NCBI GenBank assembly: GCA_038277395.1 | Contig: CM076191.1 | Span: 30,465,936-30,529,935, forward strand | Source of the DNA: Dryocosmus kuriphilus | Taxonomy: Eukaryota; Arthropoda; Insecta; Hymenoptera; Cynipidae | Direction: 5' to 3' | DNA length: 64,000 bases | Shown here: positions 35,933-47,850 of the stretch, piece after piece | Position numbering within the stretch: the stretch's first letter is position 1 | How the letters are laid out: every line of letters begins with the position of its first letter | The notes under the pieces: generated by a model | What the model was told of the DNA's origin: nothing | The model's input: the letters and a program-made list of their open reading frames with translations, nothing else | The model's database searches: none | Translations under genes and position numbers: made by a program

Positions 35933-37084
35933 TCATTATTTCAATATCGCCTCGTTTATTTCTTCCCTTGTTATGTCTTCTTCCTCATCCCTTTCCCTTC
36001 CATCTTTTATTCCTTTACTAATTTTCAGTTGAATCCCTCTTGACAAATCCATATAACATTTCTTCCATTCTACCATCTCAGTGTCCTGGTTTAAACACCC
36101 CCCCCCCCCCCCCCCCTCTCTCTCTCTCTATTTACTACCTTCCAAACTTTATTCTCTCGTTTACTGATTTCTTTTTTTACATACTACCATTATTATTTCT
36201 CCTATCATTATTTCCATCTCCTTGTTTACACTTTCCTCTCCCATTTTCTTGTCCTTTACATTGTCCCTAATTTGTTTTTTCCCTCTTTTGACCAGTCTCC
36301 TCTTTATGTTCTTTTTACCATAGCACAATCACATAATCAATTACTGTTCCCCCTTTTCATCCGATTTAAGATAAAGATCTCATTTCGAGAATTTTCAACA
36401 ATTTCTTTCTCTCCCTACTCAGTCTCTTGTCTTTGGAATTTCTTCCTCTTCATTCTCCCTCTCTTTCCCATTCTCTTATTCTTCCATCCCCTGTTTTCGC
36501 ACTGAAATCTCCTCCTATTATAAATTTAATCTCTTCTTTATTTCCTTCCGTTAGTATACTAATCAAAGACCAGAGATAAGAGAGATAATAAATAAGAGAG
36601 ATAAGGAGAACTATAGTTCTCTTATCTGTTATTTCTCCTTCATATCTCACTCTTCCTATCTTTATCTCTTCTACTATTAATCCTTTTCCTTAGTTATTTA
36701 TTTCTTCCTTGTCACACTATCTACCCTTTCTCCTTTCTCCATTTCTTTCTTATTTACCAATTTTTTCCTCTTTTCGTCCCAATCCCTCCATACAAGTAAG
36801 CCTTCCATCAGTTCATCTGTATTTTTTCAAATTTAAGGCCATGTAACACTGGCCCGATTCCTACGTTACCGTTCCTTAGTGCCTTTTATTTAATTCCACA
36901 AATATTCGACTCAGTAATCAATATCTCATTTCATGTGGTCGTAATAAGTTAGGGAAAAAATGTGGGTAAGGTAGGAATCGGATAAATGTATGGCCTGAAT
37001 CCACGAATTATGAGAATTGTAAGTTGTAAATATTAGGACTAAGATGTAAAATATTGCTCTAATGTAAGTGACTCTAATGTTGAA
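35933..37084 (-). pseudogene. Purine-rich LINE remnant, endonuclease to start of RT
   Basis: The plus strand is pyrimidine-rich throughout. On the minus strand 36650-36450 includes KFIIGGDFSAKTGDGRIREW, which matches the GDFNA motif of LINE endonucleases. Closer to 35935 the reading DITREEINEAILK resembles the lead-in to the RT domain. The coding sequence is then broken by the hAT-like element at 31421-35924 and resumes at 31412. A run of C (36099-36116 on plus) and stops show decay. Upstream, towards 37084, it meets element D. Confidence 0.6.
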
Positions 37085-37371
37085 GTTTGAAATGATGTAA
37101 GCTGTGAAGTTGTATCAACTCATGTGCTCATTTATTAAGCACTTTGCTTCCTGGAGGCAAATATGTTTTGCTTCCTCATTGAGGGAGCATTAATTCAGAA
37201 AATATACGTACACACACACAAATTATTTATTTATAAGTAGTTTTTAACATTATAATTAAAAGCATTTCTCATTTCCTCTCTATGATTTCTTCTCCAATTC
37301 CAACCTCGTCCTTGTCTCCACACTTTCCAAACGGTACCTCCGCCACTTCTTTTTCTTCCTTTTTTTTTTTT

Positions 37372-37405
<34 letters not shown>

Positions 37406-37674
37406 ATAACTTTTCCTTTTTTAAATCAGCTTTGAATTTTGATAATTTGAAGAATTGCATTTGAAAACTGGATTTAAAAACTACATAATTTATTATTAAT
37501 TTGCTTGGGTTGAGACTGTACTAGCCCCTGACACTTGGGTAATCCCGTTGCGTCCCCTTGTGAGCCTAAGCATGCCCATTGGGAGAGGACCGCAGCCACG
37601 CTGTTGGCTGATATTTTTGACTCACTGATGCAGTGACTGCCTGTGAGTGTTAGACGTTTCCTTGCAATCGCAGG

Positions 37675-40600
37675 TCAGTGACAAAGGATGTGAGTAGCTG
37701 TCTCATTATCCTTTTCGCATAGACGACAGAGGGGACTATCCGCAAGCCCTGTCTTATGTCTGTGATATCCAAGTTTTCCATGTCCTAGAAACATGTCTGT
37801 TAGGACTTTGATTTCGTTCCTCCAGAGCTTGAGTATTTCCCTTGCTCGTTTATAGTTGAGCTTTAAGCCCAAGAGTGTTTTGGCCTGTCTGCAACCAGAG
37901 ACCAGATCCCACTCCTTCTGATGTTCCTCCGTCAGCTAACTGTTAATTACTTTAGTGACTAACCTACTGGAAATACCTACAACTGGCTCGGGTCCAGTAA
38001 AATTTCTTTTTGCTGCTAGTTCGGCTAGCCTATCCGATATCTCATTGCCCTTGATGCCGCTGTGTCCAGGGATCCAAAGCAGAGTAACCCGGTTTTCCGT
38101 CGTTAGCATATTCAATGCCTCAAAGCATTCCCATACTAATAGCGACGTAGTTGTTGTTTCATTCAGGACCATTATAGCAGCCCTGCTGTCTGAGCAGATA
38201 CGAATGTTTCTTTTGTTGTCACACTCTTTTGCCTTGTAGGCGCACTGTAGCATGTCCATGATCTCAGATTGTAGAACTGTGACGTAGGACCCCATCTCGA
38301 TTGTGAAGCCCATTCCATTTCTTCTACGGTATACACCGGCTCCTGCCTTCTCCTCGCTCCTGGAGCCATCTGTAAACCAGTTGTCTCCATTACTGGGCAG
38401 GTGTGCGTCGCCGTTAGCCCATTCTTCCTTCGTGGATAGGCTAACTCGATACTTCTTGTCGAAAAGATAGCGAGTGGGCATTTTGTCCGCTGATCCTTTA
38501 CAGTCGAGACTTCACAGTGGATAGCTCGACCCTGCTTCACCAGACCATCGCCGCATAGGTTAGCCTGGTCGCAAGATGACTGTATAGATCCACATAAGTG
38601 TCTCCAGTTTCAAGCCCCAGCTTTTCCCTATGAGTCTCCTACAGAGCCATCGAGTCGCTACTAGCTTCGTGCACTTGTTTTCCAGGTACTAGTTCCATAA
38701 CAGCTTCTTATCCAGAATGACTCCTAGATATTCAGCTCGTTCTTTGATTTCCAGTTGTTGTCCTCCCAGTTTCAATGTACTCATGGTTCTCCACTTATAC
38801 CTTCTGGTGAAAACAACCGCGTCTGTCTTACTCGGGTTAACCGATAATCCAGTCTTCTTGCACCATGAATCCACTATCACCAGTGCTTGCTGCATTACTC
38901 CGAAGAGCGCGTCCAGATGCTGGCCGCGTACGATAAACAGTATACCGTCCGCATAGGCTATGACATGGTGGACCCGACTCGTGAGCAGATGAAGCAGTTC
39001 ATCCACTACTAAGCACCACAGCAGGGACGATAAAACCCCTCCCTGCGGACATCCCGAGTCAACGATTCCACATAAGGTGGTATCCCCCTTAGTCGTAGTT
39101 AGGTTCCTGTTGGCCAACATGTGGCACCTCCATTCCACGACTGCAATAGGCACACCATGTGAAATCATGGCCGCCCTGATCACCTCTCCAAGTCTTTCCA
39201 CTGTTTTCAGTAGGAAAAATGTTAGGCTGATGGGACGGAAATCCTCGAGTGAGGTATAACCGATCCTGCCTGCTTTCGGAATAAAAACTATTCTCGCACC
39301 CGTCTATGCCGCCGGAACATATCCCAACGTCAAACTAGCCCTAGCAAGCCTCACTAGCGGCCCTATGATGATATCTCCAGCCCTCTGTAAGAGGATTGGA
39401 TATATGCCATCCAGTCCAGGAGACTTGGTAAGGACTAGAGAACTTCAGGGCCCACCTGACCCTGTCGGGGATGACAATCTCGTTGGCTAACCACCGCTTC
39501 GGGCCTAGTTGGGCCACAGGCGGCTTTGGTTGCCTCTGAGGTGTCGTCCCCATCTCTCCAGACTTTGAAAAGCCCGGAAAATGTGCCTTGATCAGGTGAA
39601 CGTAAGGTGTCCCCGTCCGACTCTTGAGTATCCCCCACTGGGAAATTTCAGAGAGCCGAGAATAGCGTCCGGATTTCGAGAAAGCAGCTTCTCCAGTCTA
39701 GCCGCCTCTGCTTCCTTCTTGACGTCTGTGCAAAAGTTGGTCCAGCTCTCTTGCTTTGCCTTACGTATTGCACCCCTGTATTCATCCCTCATCGTTGTGA
39801 ATGAGGTTCATAGTTCCTTCGTTTTGCCAATACTGGCACGTCTAAACCTCTCTTTGGTTTTCTTGAGAAGCTCTTCGAGTTTCCCATTCCACCAGTGTGT
39901 CTTCCCAGCCTTCCAGACTCTTGATGGTCGACAATTACTTTCATAAGTAAATTTAATGGCTTCCGTGAAAATCTTGGCTGCCATCTCCAGGGTATCCACG
40001 TCTCGAATTGACCTGGGCACCTTTGAAAATGCACTTCTTAGTTCCGTGGAAAACTGATCCCAGTTCGTTCTTCTTGGATTTTGGACCCATTTAGGGCCAG
40101 CGGGTACAGTAGATTCCAACACGAACTCTACCTGTGAGTAATCTGAGAGAGTGGGTTCATCTGAAACTCCCTGCTTCTTGATATTATTTCTAAAACCTCT
40201 TGTACAGCGATTGATGTCAATGACCTCTTCTCTGACCGAGTTGCGAAACGTCGGGATATTCCCCGTGTTAATAATATCTAGATCAGTGGTGATTAGGTAT
40301 TCCAGTAGATCATTACCTTTTGATTTTATGTCCGTGCTTTCCACCAGTGTACGTACCTCCACTGGTGGGTCGTTATCGCTGTCATAGAGAAAATAAGCCG
40401 ATTCCGAAACCAGCCTATCTATTCCCCCGAGATCCGTGACTATCGCCATCAGGTCTCTCGAGCACAGCTCAAGCATCGGGACAGCGTTGACTCCCTTCGC
40501 CAGTATGCAAGCCCTTGGTTTGGCCGCCATGGGGTCCCTGTAACAAAAAAGACCAGGTATCTCGAACTAATCAAGGTTCTTGGATTAGCGAGATACCTGT

Positions 40601-40690
40601 ATATGCCTCGCAGCCGTGCCCCTCTGCAAAACTGCAGAGGCGCCTTAGCTGTGATGCAAGTTAATTTGAGTAATGGTTAGACCAGGAGCA
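37675..40690 (-). pseudogene. LINE ORF2 polyprotein remnant (APE-RT-RNase H)
   Basis: Reading down the minus strand: an NLHHS-type start of the APE endonuclease near 40680, with a stop. The 240-codon piece at 40530-39808 contains TTDLDIINTGNIPTFRN, typical of the endonuclease C-terminal part. The RT piece at 39201-38689 contains CPQGGVLSSLLW and YADG where YADD is expected, so a catalytic Asp is lost. The RNase H piece at 38481-37936 keeps FTDGS, a Glu in LQSEIMDM, CSDSRAA and WIPGHSGIKGNE...D. The tail at 37872-37675 has PLCRLCEKDNETATHILCH. Several frameshifts and stops separate these parts. Intact family members copy their RNA at a nick in target DNA; this copy cannot. Confidence 0.82.
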
Positions 40691-40839
40691 GTCATTTAGG
40701 TCTGCTCCCAATCTTCTTGTATCTCAGCAGGCTCCTCCTGTCCCTGGACGGCAACCCTAAAGTTGACCTGTCCAAGGTGATAGAAGGGTCTGTTGTTGAG
40801 GGGCTCGAACCCTCGTCTGGGACTCAGAAATCTGCATAA

Positions 40840-41430
40840 CTAGGAGATGCTTGATGTCTCCTGCTGGGTCCTTTTCCTGAGGCCTATCGTGCCTAACGAT
40901 CCGTAAGCTGCCACAAATACGAAGACCCCTCCTTTACAGAAGGAGGTCACGAATCTTGGCCATTGATCTGGGGACACTCTTTCGAGCGCCCTCCAGGTAG
41001 CCTCCCTGAAGATCTCAAACTGCTCCCTAGTGAGAAGTGAGTCCGGGTAGTTAATATCGGCCACTACCATCGTCAGGGGATCAGTCCTCTGAGCGGCTGT
41101 CAGTCCAGCCCCCGACGATCTATCCGTCGGCTTCTGAGCCGCCTTATGCCTCTTTACAGGCTTAGACCCCTCCCCCGGTGGGCTGTCCTTTGAGCCCCTT
41201 CCTCTCTTCTGGGCCTCAGCGCTGGTTATCGGCGTTTTAGTTTTCGATGCTCCAGCTCTCTTAGCTGCTCTACTAGCCTGCTGCGCCTGCCTCTTCAGTC
41301 TCCTTTTCAGGGAACCGTTGATGCGTTTCTTCTTTTTGGGGGACCGATCGGCTTCTCCCGTTACCGTAGCCTCGCTCAGAGGGACCGCCAATCCCTCAGC
41401 TCCCGAGGGAGCTGGGGGCACAACCGTCAC
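40840..41430 (-). pseudogene. LINE ORF1 (gag-like) fragment, N-terminal part
   Basis: This 196-codon reading begins MTVVPPAPSGAEG. It has a strongly basic region, SPKKKKRINGSLKRRLKRQA, at residues about 30-50, typical of nucleic-acid binding ORF1 proteins. Further on is LLTREQFEIFREATWRAL, which resembles the start of the C-terminal domain of such proteins. The frame stops at 40840, before the expected end of that domain, so the ORF is truncated. It precedes the endonuclease region, as in two-ORF LINEs. ORF1 proteins coat element RNA; this one is not expected to work. Confidence 0.65.
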
Positions 41431-42736
41431 CTAAGCTTGGCTTGTCGGAGAGACAGATGGGGAGGAAAGAGTTATGTTAGACCCGTTAAGGCCCAATCCC
41501 TCTCCCCCTCTGCCACCACCCTTCCCCCTCTTTTTGTGTTTGTAATGGTTTCCATTTTGAACCCACGAGAAGCTAGGGAAATAAACGGTCTGCCCCTTTA
41601 CAACACATTCGTAACCCCCAGGTGCCAAAGTGCCATAATCACGATCACTCTACACCCAAGGCTTAGGTGGATGATCACATGGAGTGAAATACTCGTTCAG
41701 ATATCCGCTTGCAGGCCACCATATCAGACGGAGGACTGTTTATTGGTCGCTATGCAGGCCGCAGGTCATTCCTGTCCCGATTTCAAACTGAAAATCGGTC
41801 CGGGAGGGACCTCGACCCAGGGATTCAGTAATCCCGTGCTAGCTAGGCTCTTTCACCCTACTACCATACTGCAATCACAAATACCATGAGAGCCCGTTTA
41901 TAGAGGTCCTTTTCCCCTCACCCTGGAGAGCCCGTTTCTAGGGATCCTTTCATTCATATCCATACACATACAGGCTGAGGTCCTTTTTACCCCCATGTCC
42001 CGCACGCGTAAGCCTCCCCACCAACTACAAGGTGTTACAGCCTCTAGGGGAGGTAAAAAAATACATAAATAACCATAACTTTCTTACTTTTCAATAGAAT
42101 GTATTTATCTTACAGGTCAATCGATTCGTTTCGACACAAGGAATCATTTTTTTCCTGAAATCAGCCTTGATTTTTGATAATTTGAAAACTTATAGTTAAA
42201 AAATCAGTTTTAAAAAATTACAAATAACCATAACTTTCTTACTTTTTAATGAAATGCATTAATCTTATAGGTTAATTGATTCGTCTCAACACAAGGAATC
42301 TTTCTTTTTCATACATCAGCTTTGAATTTTGAGAATTTGAAAAGTTATAGTTGAAAAATAAATTTAAAAAAAGTTACAAAAGTTCATAAAACATGTAAAA
42401 TTAAATATTTTGATGAACCCTTGTACAAGATTCAAGATGGTATGGAGTGAAATAAGTCGACCTTTCATCAATTTATCTGTACATACGTTCTCGAGGTATT
42501 GCAGGTTCGCAAAAAAGTGTGACACACACACAGACACATGCATCCGAACAATTTTTCAGGACATCATATTAGATATATCCCCCTTAAAATATATTCGAAA
42601 AAACCTTTTTTGGAAACTGAATTTTGTCACCACAAAAATGACCAGGAATTTACAATGACCAGGATTACAGTGACCAGGAATTTTGTTCTTAGATATAAGT
42701 GGTCATCTTGATTTTCATTTTACAATTAGTTAATTA

Positions 42737-42867
42737 GCACAGAAGGAAAAGCGACTGAGTTATTTCAATTGATTTCGCTGGCTGAAAATAAGCCCTGACA
42801 AAAAGTAAGTAAAACCCAGGGGAAAAGAGAGCTAAAAATATTGAGGTCTTCGGTTTTTTTTCTGTGT
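42737..42867. mobile_element. Small MITE, possibly same group as 44974-45167
   Basis: GCACAGAAGGAAAAGCGAC and GTCTTCGGTTTTTTTTCTGT are imperfect inverted ends of a 131 bp segment. The terminal ACACAGAAAAAA-like motif is shared with 44974-45167. Confidence 0.45.
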
Positions 42868-43389
42868 AAGTCAAATAACTTATTTTCGTGACAAAAAAAA
42901 ATACGTCTGCCTTAAATTTAGAATAACTGATCAGAGAAGATTTTTTTTCGTACGTTCAAAAATATAAACAAAGAAATCTGGTTTTTAGTATATTATATTT
43001 TCCATTTTCTGATCACAAACTTCAGTTTTAATCTTCTCTTTTCACTCTAATCGTTTTATACGAAGAAGCTACGAGCTCCCGTTTAGCTTTCAAGTAAACA
43101 CAATTAATTCCAACTTGTCCCAGCTTGATCCTATAAAAACATGATTTTCGCATCGAGCTTTCAATGTCCTAAATGCATTAATGTCAGTATGTATGCCAAC
43201 TAAAATACCGAGACACAAAAAAAAAAAGACAAAGACTCCATTTTTTCCTCTTCTTTTCACCAAGTTTCATTTTCTTATTTCACAATGAAGTTTTCTTCAT
43301 AATCAGCTGAACTTAATATATTATTACATTCTCATTTTTTTTCTTTGAGGTCCTTGCGTACATAAAAAATAAAAAATTGATAAAAAGGC

Positions 43390-43930
43390 ACATGAATCGC
43401 TTATAAGATCGTTGAACTGGCGCTCTCGCTGTTATTTTTTACGTCGGGACCGCGAGTTCCAAATATAAACTCCTATGTGCGCCAGTGCTATCCATTCCCC
43501 GCCCCGTTTATTTTCTAGTCTTGTGATACGTGTATGTGAATACTGACGGAGTTATTAGATAGTTTTCTTTTTATGTTGATTAAACCCGAATTTTTTCCTG
43601 TCGAAAATTTAAATTTCCCGCGAAAAAAAGCAATTACGGGGAAGCAGTTCCTCGTCCGGTGTTTGAACTCGAATTTGCGAAATAGCTGCTGCGCGGAAAT
43701 GTGTTTCTTCATCGATATGAATTTCATGATCGGAAGGGTCGTATATGAGTGCACGATCGGACATGATAATGGCAAGAGTGATAATTGAGGAAATTTCGCC
43801 ACGTTCACCGGGGGCCAAGTCGAATCCTTGCAAATATGTATAGCTCGGGCGGGTTGTTCTGAATCCCTGAATTGTCGATCATAACGAGTTGATGGCATGC
43901 TAGCACGTAAAGACACTACTTTCACGTGGG
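43390..43930. other. Third GC-richer unique island
   Basis: Between two repeat blocks lies about 540 bp of unique sequence with CpG-containing words (GTCGGGACCGCGAG, CACGATCGGACATGATAATG). ORFs at 43573-43788 (+) and 43609-43833 (-) overlap and neither has a motif. A retained regulatory element or alternative exon is possible. Confidence 0.35.
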
Positions 43931-43984
43931 AAAATTTATTAAGCGTTTAACAATTATGGGGGATACCTGGCTCTATCCATAGAT

Positions 43985-44402
43985 AATGCTGTTCAAAAAT
44001 TAAAAATTCAATTTTTCTGCCAAACTATGCGAGATACGAAAAAACTATTGAAGAACAAAGTTGTTCATTTCAAAAAGATCTACAAATTTGTTTTTTATCA
44101 TGTTTTTTTCATAAAGCACATAATTTTTTAGTTATTCTTGAAAAATGTTATTGCATATAAAAAAGTCCACTTTTCAGCAAAACTATGCAGGATACGAAAA
44201 AATGCTATAAGAAGCAAAGTTGTTTATTTTAAAAAGATCTACAACTGATCTATACCATTTTTTGATACAACGCATAGTATTCGTTTTAATCGTGAAAAAC
44301 GTTATTAAAAACTTATTAAACAAGTCCCTGAAAGTTCTTTAAAAATCTGCCCTCCTACGCAGGCGCATTATCATCACGTCTCTTGCGCTTGGCCCTCGAT
44401 TA
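43985..44402 (+). mobile_element. Family A element, 5'-truncated, first of three tandem pieces
   Basis: It begins inside the core (CCAAACTATGCGAGATACG), holds two to three units and ends with CTACGCAGGCGCATTATCAT and a TCTTGCGCTTGG block. A linker with GAAAAATGCAATTTTT connects it to the next copy. Confidence 0.65.
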
Positions 44403-44469
44403 GCATATTCAAAACGTAAATTTTTTTATTTTTCACATAGTTTGGCTGAAAAATGCAATTTTTAAAATT

Positions 44470-45285
44470 ACATTTTCATCTCGATGAGAAGGTATTAGTT
44501 TTATGTGAAAACTGACTTTCGTTGTTGTTTTTGTCTGTATACAGGATAACTTTCGAAAGACTTAATCGGATTGAATTGCGCTTTGGCACACATTTTTAGG
44601 GCCTGAAAAGGAGTCGAGTTTGTTAATCAGCGATTTTTTACCAACATTTCTGGTTTTATCCATCGAAAATGCTGTTCAAAAATCAAAAATTAAATTTTCC
44701 CGACAAATATGCGAGATATGAAAAAAATGTTAAAACACAAAGTTTTTCACTTCGGAAAGATCTAAAAATTTTCTTCTTGGCATTTTTTTATAAAATGCAT
44801 AGTTTTTGAGTTATTCATGAAAAATTTTACTAAATATTTAAAAAATCCACTTATAAAAAATATGCGAGATAAGAGAAAATATTAAAAAGCAGAATTGTTC
44901 ACTTTGGAAAGACCTACAACTTTGCTTAACACCATTTTTTGATCCAAACGCATAGTTTTTTGGTGAGGCATTTACACAGAAAAAACCGAGGCTAACATTT
45001 TCTGCCTCTTATTTTGTCAGGTCTTAATTCAGCCGTTGCCGGGGCAACTTCATATAATTTTTTTTTTTGTTTAACAACTCATTTTAAGTCCTTTTTTACT
45101 AAAAATTGCTGCGTCACAATTTTTGTTCAATATCCGGCTCAAAATGAGCTCAGTTTTTTTCTGTGTAATAATTTTTTTAATCAAGAAAAATATTAATAAA
45201 GAGTTGTTAAAAGTTATCGAAAAATCTGCTCGCTACTCATATTCTCATCACGTTTCTCGCGCGTGGCACTCGATTAAAGTTTATC
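44470..45285 (+). mobile_element. Family A element, second of three, interrupted by a MITE
   Basis: It starts ACATTTTCATCTCGATGAG. Part of the 5' block and the microsatellite is deleted. Core units follow, interrupted by a small inverted-repeat element at 44974-45167. It ends with CGCTACTCATATTCTCATCA and TCTCGCGCGTGG. Confidence 0.65.
44974..45167. mobile_element. Small MITE in a family A copy
   Basis: ACACAGAAAAAACCGAG (44974) is matched in reverse by CTCAGTTTTTTTCTGTGT ending at 45167. Total 194 bp, no ORF. Confidence 0.65.
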
Positions 45286-45350
45286 AAAAACGTGAATTTT
45301 TTATTTTTTACATATGTAGTTTGGCTGTTAAATGCAACTTTTATTATTAA

Positions 45351-45750
45351 ATTCTCATCTCAGTGAGAAGGTATTAGTTTTATGTGAAAACTGACTTTCG
45401 CGGATTTCATCAAATCTCAACGTTTCGTGACCCCCTGAATTAAAAAAAAAAAACATGTTTTACGATGGTATCTGTCGTTGTTGTCGTTTTCGTTGTCCTC
45501 GTCGTTTGTATATCAGATAAATTTCGAAAGACTAATCCGATTATGGATTGTGCTTTTGGCACACTTCTTCAAGGTTTAAAAATAAACATTTAGGTTCGTT
45601 AACCAACCTTTTTTGACCAACGGTTCTCGTTTTATCCACCAAAAATTTTTTTCAAAAAATCAAACATTCAATTTGTCGCCCACGTTGGGAAAAGTGTTAA
45701 GAAGCAAAGTTATTCATCTCAAAAAGATCTACACATTTTTTTATAATCAG
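45351..45750 (+). mobile_element. Family A element, third piece, plus half of an inverted junction
   Basis: It starts ATTCTCATCTCAGTGAGAAG and has the microsatellite GTCGTTGTTGTCGTTTTCG and one core unit. Near 45750 the sequence flips into the opposite strand of the same family. Confidence 0.65.
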
Positions 45751-46288
45751 GTTAATATTTTCTCATATCTTGCATAGTTTCGCTGAAAAGTGGTTTTCTT
45801 TATATCTCATAACATATTTCACGAATAACTCAAAAACTATGCGTCTGCTCAAAAAAATGATAAGAGAGCAAATTTGTAGATCTTTTTGAGGTGAACAACT
45901 TTGTTCTTTAACATTTTTTTGTATGTTGAATATTTTGGCGGGAAACCAGAGTTTTTAAATTTTAATAGCGTTTTCTTGATTAAAACAAAAACCGTTAACT
46001 TTATCAAAAAACGGTCAAAAACCGCTGGTTAACGAACTCGTCCTTTCTTTTTACCCCTTAAAGAAGTGTACCAAAGCGCACTCCAATCCGATTAGTCCTT
46101 CGAAAGTTTATCGTTTGAACAGACTCCAACGACAACGACGACGACGACAACGACAACGACAACAGACAGACAGACACCGTCGTAAAAACCGCTTTTTCGG
46201 ATTCAGGAGGTCTCAAAACGTGGAGATTTCATGAAATCCTCGAAAGTCAAATTTTACATAAATCTAATACCTTCTCTGATGAGAATGT
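45751..46288 (-). mobile_element. Family A element in opposite orientation at the junction
   Basis: Read from 46288 on the minus strand it starts ACATTCTCATCAGAGAAGG. It carries a long GTCGTT tract (46125-46160) and core units, and stops at the head of the plus-strand piece at 45750. It is more like the copies at 6263 and 49574 than like its plus-strand neighbour, so it is probably a separate insertion. Confidence 0.65.
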
Positions 46289-47288
46289 AACAACAATGAT
46301 TTTACTATATCATGTAAGTTTCAACACACTACAGGCCTTAATGAACTTTTTTTGACTCAGATATAAGCTCAAAGTAAATTTGTTTTAATTTATACATGAA
46401 ATATTTACTATCGAAAAAGGTGTAATCTAAAAGTTAGGTTAGAATTCGTATTTCAGTTCTGATAGTCTATTATTCATATTTTTTGCATATTCTGAGTCAA
46501 ATTTTTCGCTATATACATTATCTAAGGGTTATTTAAGCTTATAATGGATTGTCACTCACATGGTATGCCAAAATAATTTTTCGTTTTTGAGAAATAACAG
46601 TTTTAACAGAAAATGTATTTTTTCATTGTATATGATGAAATTCAATCTGAATCACTTTGTTTCCAATACTCGGAAGGCATCCTAAAAACAGAATCAGAAA
46701 GAAACCGATAAGTATGTGAAAACTCTTTTTAGTGGAAATTGGTGCAGGTTAGGCTCGGAGTACTTTAAGTGTCGTGCCCTACCTCTAAACGTTTTTTTTT
46801 TTTTATAAAAAAAAAAAACTAGGAAAATCTTTTTTCACCAAGTAACACAAAAAGAGAGGGTGAGGCTTCATAAAATCCAAATTTTTTTTCAGACCACCCT
46901 AGTATATACCAATTAGTGTTTGATAAACTGCGTCACCAGCTTTAAAAGTTCAAATACTGGTAACATTTTCAACCAGGTTTTTTCATCAGATCTGTTTGAA
47001 ATGGATTCACTTTGCTAAAATTTTGAATTCTTTAATTTGATTGAATTTAATTGTTTCTGATGCACTTACATTTCTGCACCGCAGTATAATACATTGTTAT
47101 ACTTAATTTAAATTTCATTACAATTTTTCGTTAATAATAAATTCAATTTTTTCTCTAATTGTGGATAAAAATGATTGACTTGTAATTATTTGTGCAAATA
47201 TAAAAAAGGCAGTGAATTTTCATGTAGTTATTTTTTCTGAAACTGAATTAAAATCTATAGTCTCTACAATAAGTTGTAAAATTTCGTA
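46289..47288 (+). other. Intronic sequence, nothing recognised
   Basis: AT-rich, with T and A runs near 46793-46822 that can pair. Confidence 0.4.
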
Positions 47289-47501
47289 AATTAAGCTGGG
47301 CGGGACATGTAGCAAGAATGGGCAACCGATTAGTAAGAGACCTCTAGGCAGGCCGAGAAACAGATGAAAAACGTAAGGGACGATCTAAAAGAGCTAGGAC
47401 ATGATTATTTAAACTGGATGGAGGATGCGCAGGATAGAGATGCGTGGCGGTTTCGGGTAGGTGAGGCAATGAACTTCCGAGTTCGAACTGTTAAACTATA
47501 A
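47289..47501 (+). pseudogene. RTE-like LINE C-terminal fragment
   Basis: One frame reads KLSWAGHVARMGNRLVRDL and stops. After a one-base shift it reads KNVRDDLKELGHDYLNWMED then AQDRDAWRFRVGEAMN, with a stop at 47499-47501. The WAGHVARM and AQDRxxWR motifs are typical of the C-terminal ends of RTE-like LINE proteins. Only about 70 codons remain, and no upstream RT is visible. Confidence 0.75.
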
Positions 47502-47850
47502 TAATAATTTTTTTAAAATAAGTTTTTGAAGCGATCAAAATCACGAATAATTTTTTCGCTTGGTGTCAATTATACTCGGGTGGGGACCATTGTACTAGAT
47601 AGATATGGTGTATTTATGAGCTTTGAGGCTGCTGCCTGCTTTTACTCTTGAAGTAATACTCCGAATAGATTAAACCATAAAATATGCTTATGATATGGAC
47701 AACAAAATATTTGATTTATTCTCTATCTATAGAGATTTTATCTAAAAAAATTCCTTTTACAATTTTAATTAATCTACCTAATTCTATAATAAATGAGGGA
47801 CAATTTTAATATTATAAAATACGTAACGTACCGCTAAACATATCTTCAAA

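Larger units (their letters stand above)
37488..42057 (-). mobile_element. Degenerate LINE with ORF1, APE, RT and RNase H
   Basis: Boundaries are inferred from the resumption of element D on both sides and a possible duplicated TACATAA(T) at 37480 and 42062. The 3' side, at low coordinates, ends in an AATAATAAA-like tail rather than poly(A), which fits the I group. The remnants in order on the minus strand are ORF1 (about 41430-40840), endonuclease (about 40690-39800), RT (39201-38689), RNase H (38481-37936) and a CCHC-like tail (37872-37675). The domain order endonuclease-RT-RNase H supports an I/LOA-like clade; I cannot place it more finely. The copy is inactive. Confidence 0.8.
37085..42655 (-). 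mobile_element. Element D, copy 2, split by a LINE insertion
   Basis: Minus-strand equivalent of 6020-8020. 42057-42655 holds the leading part and the tandem units (two copies of AACCATAACTTTCTTACTTT, 42071 and 42229). 37085-37490 holds the purine-rich segment, (TA)n and hairpin region. The I-type LINE at 37488-42057 separates them. The segment 37280-37339 reads RYRLESVETRTRLELEKKS and stop. Confidence 0.65.

Noticed and set aside
39581..39946. Plus-strand ORFs of 60-150 codons between 37955 and 41889
   Set aside because: Antisense shadows of the LINE ORF2 and ORF1 remnants.
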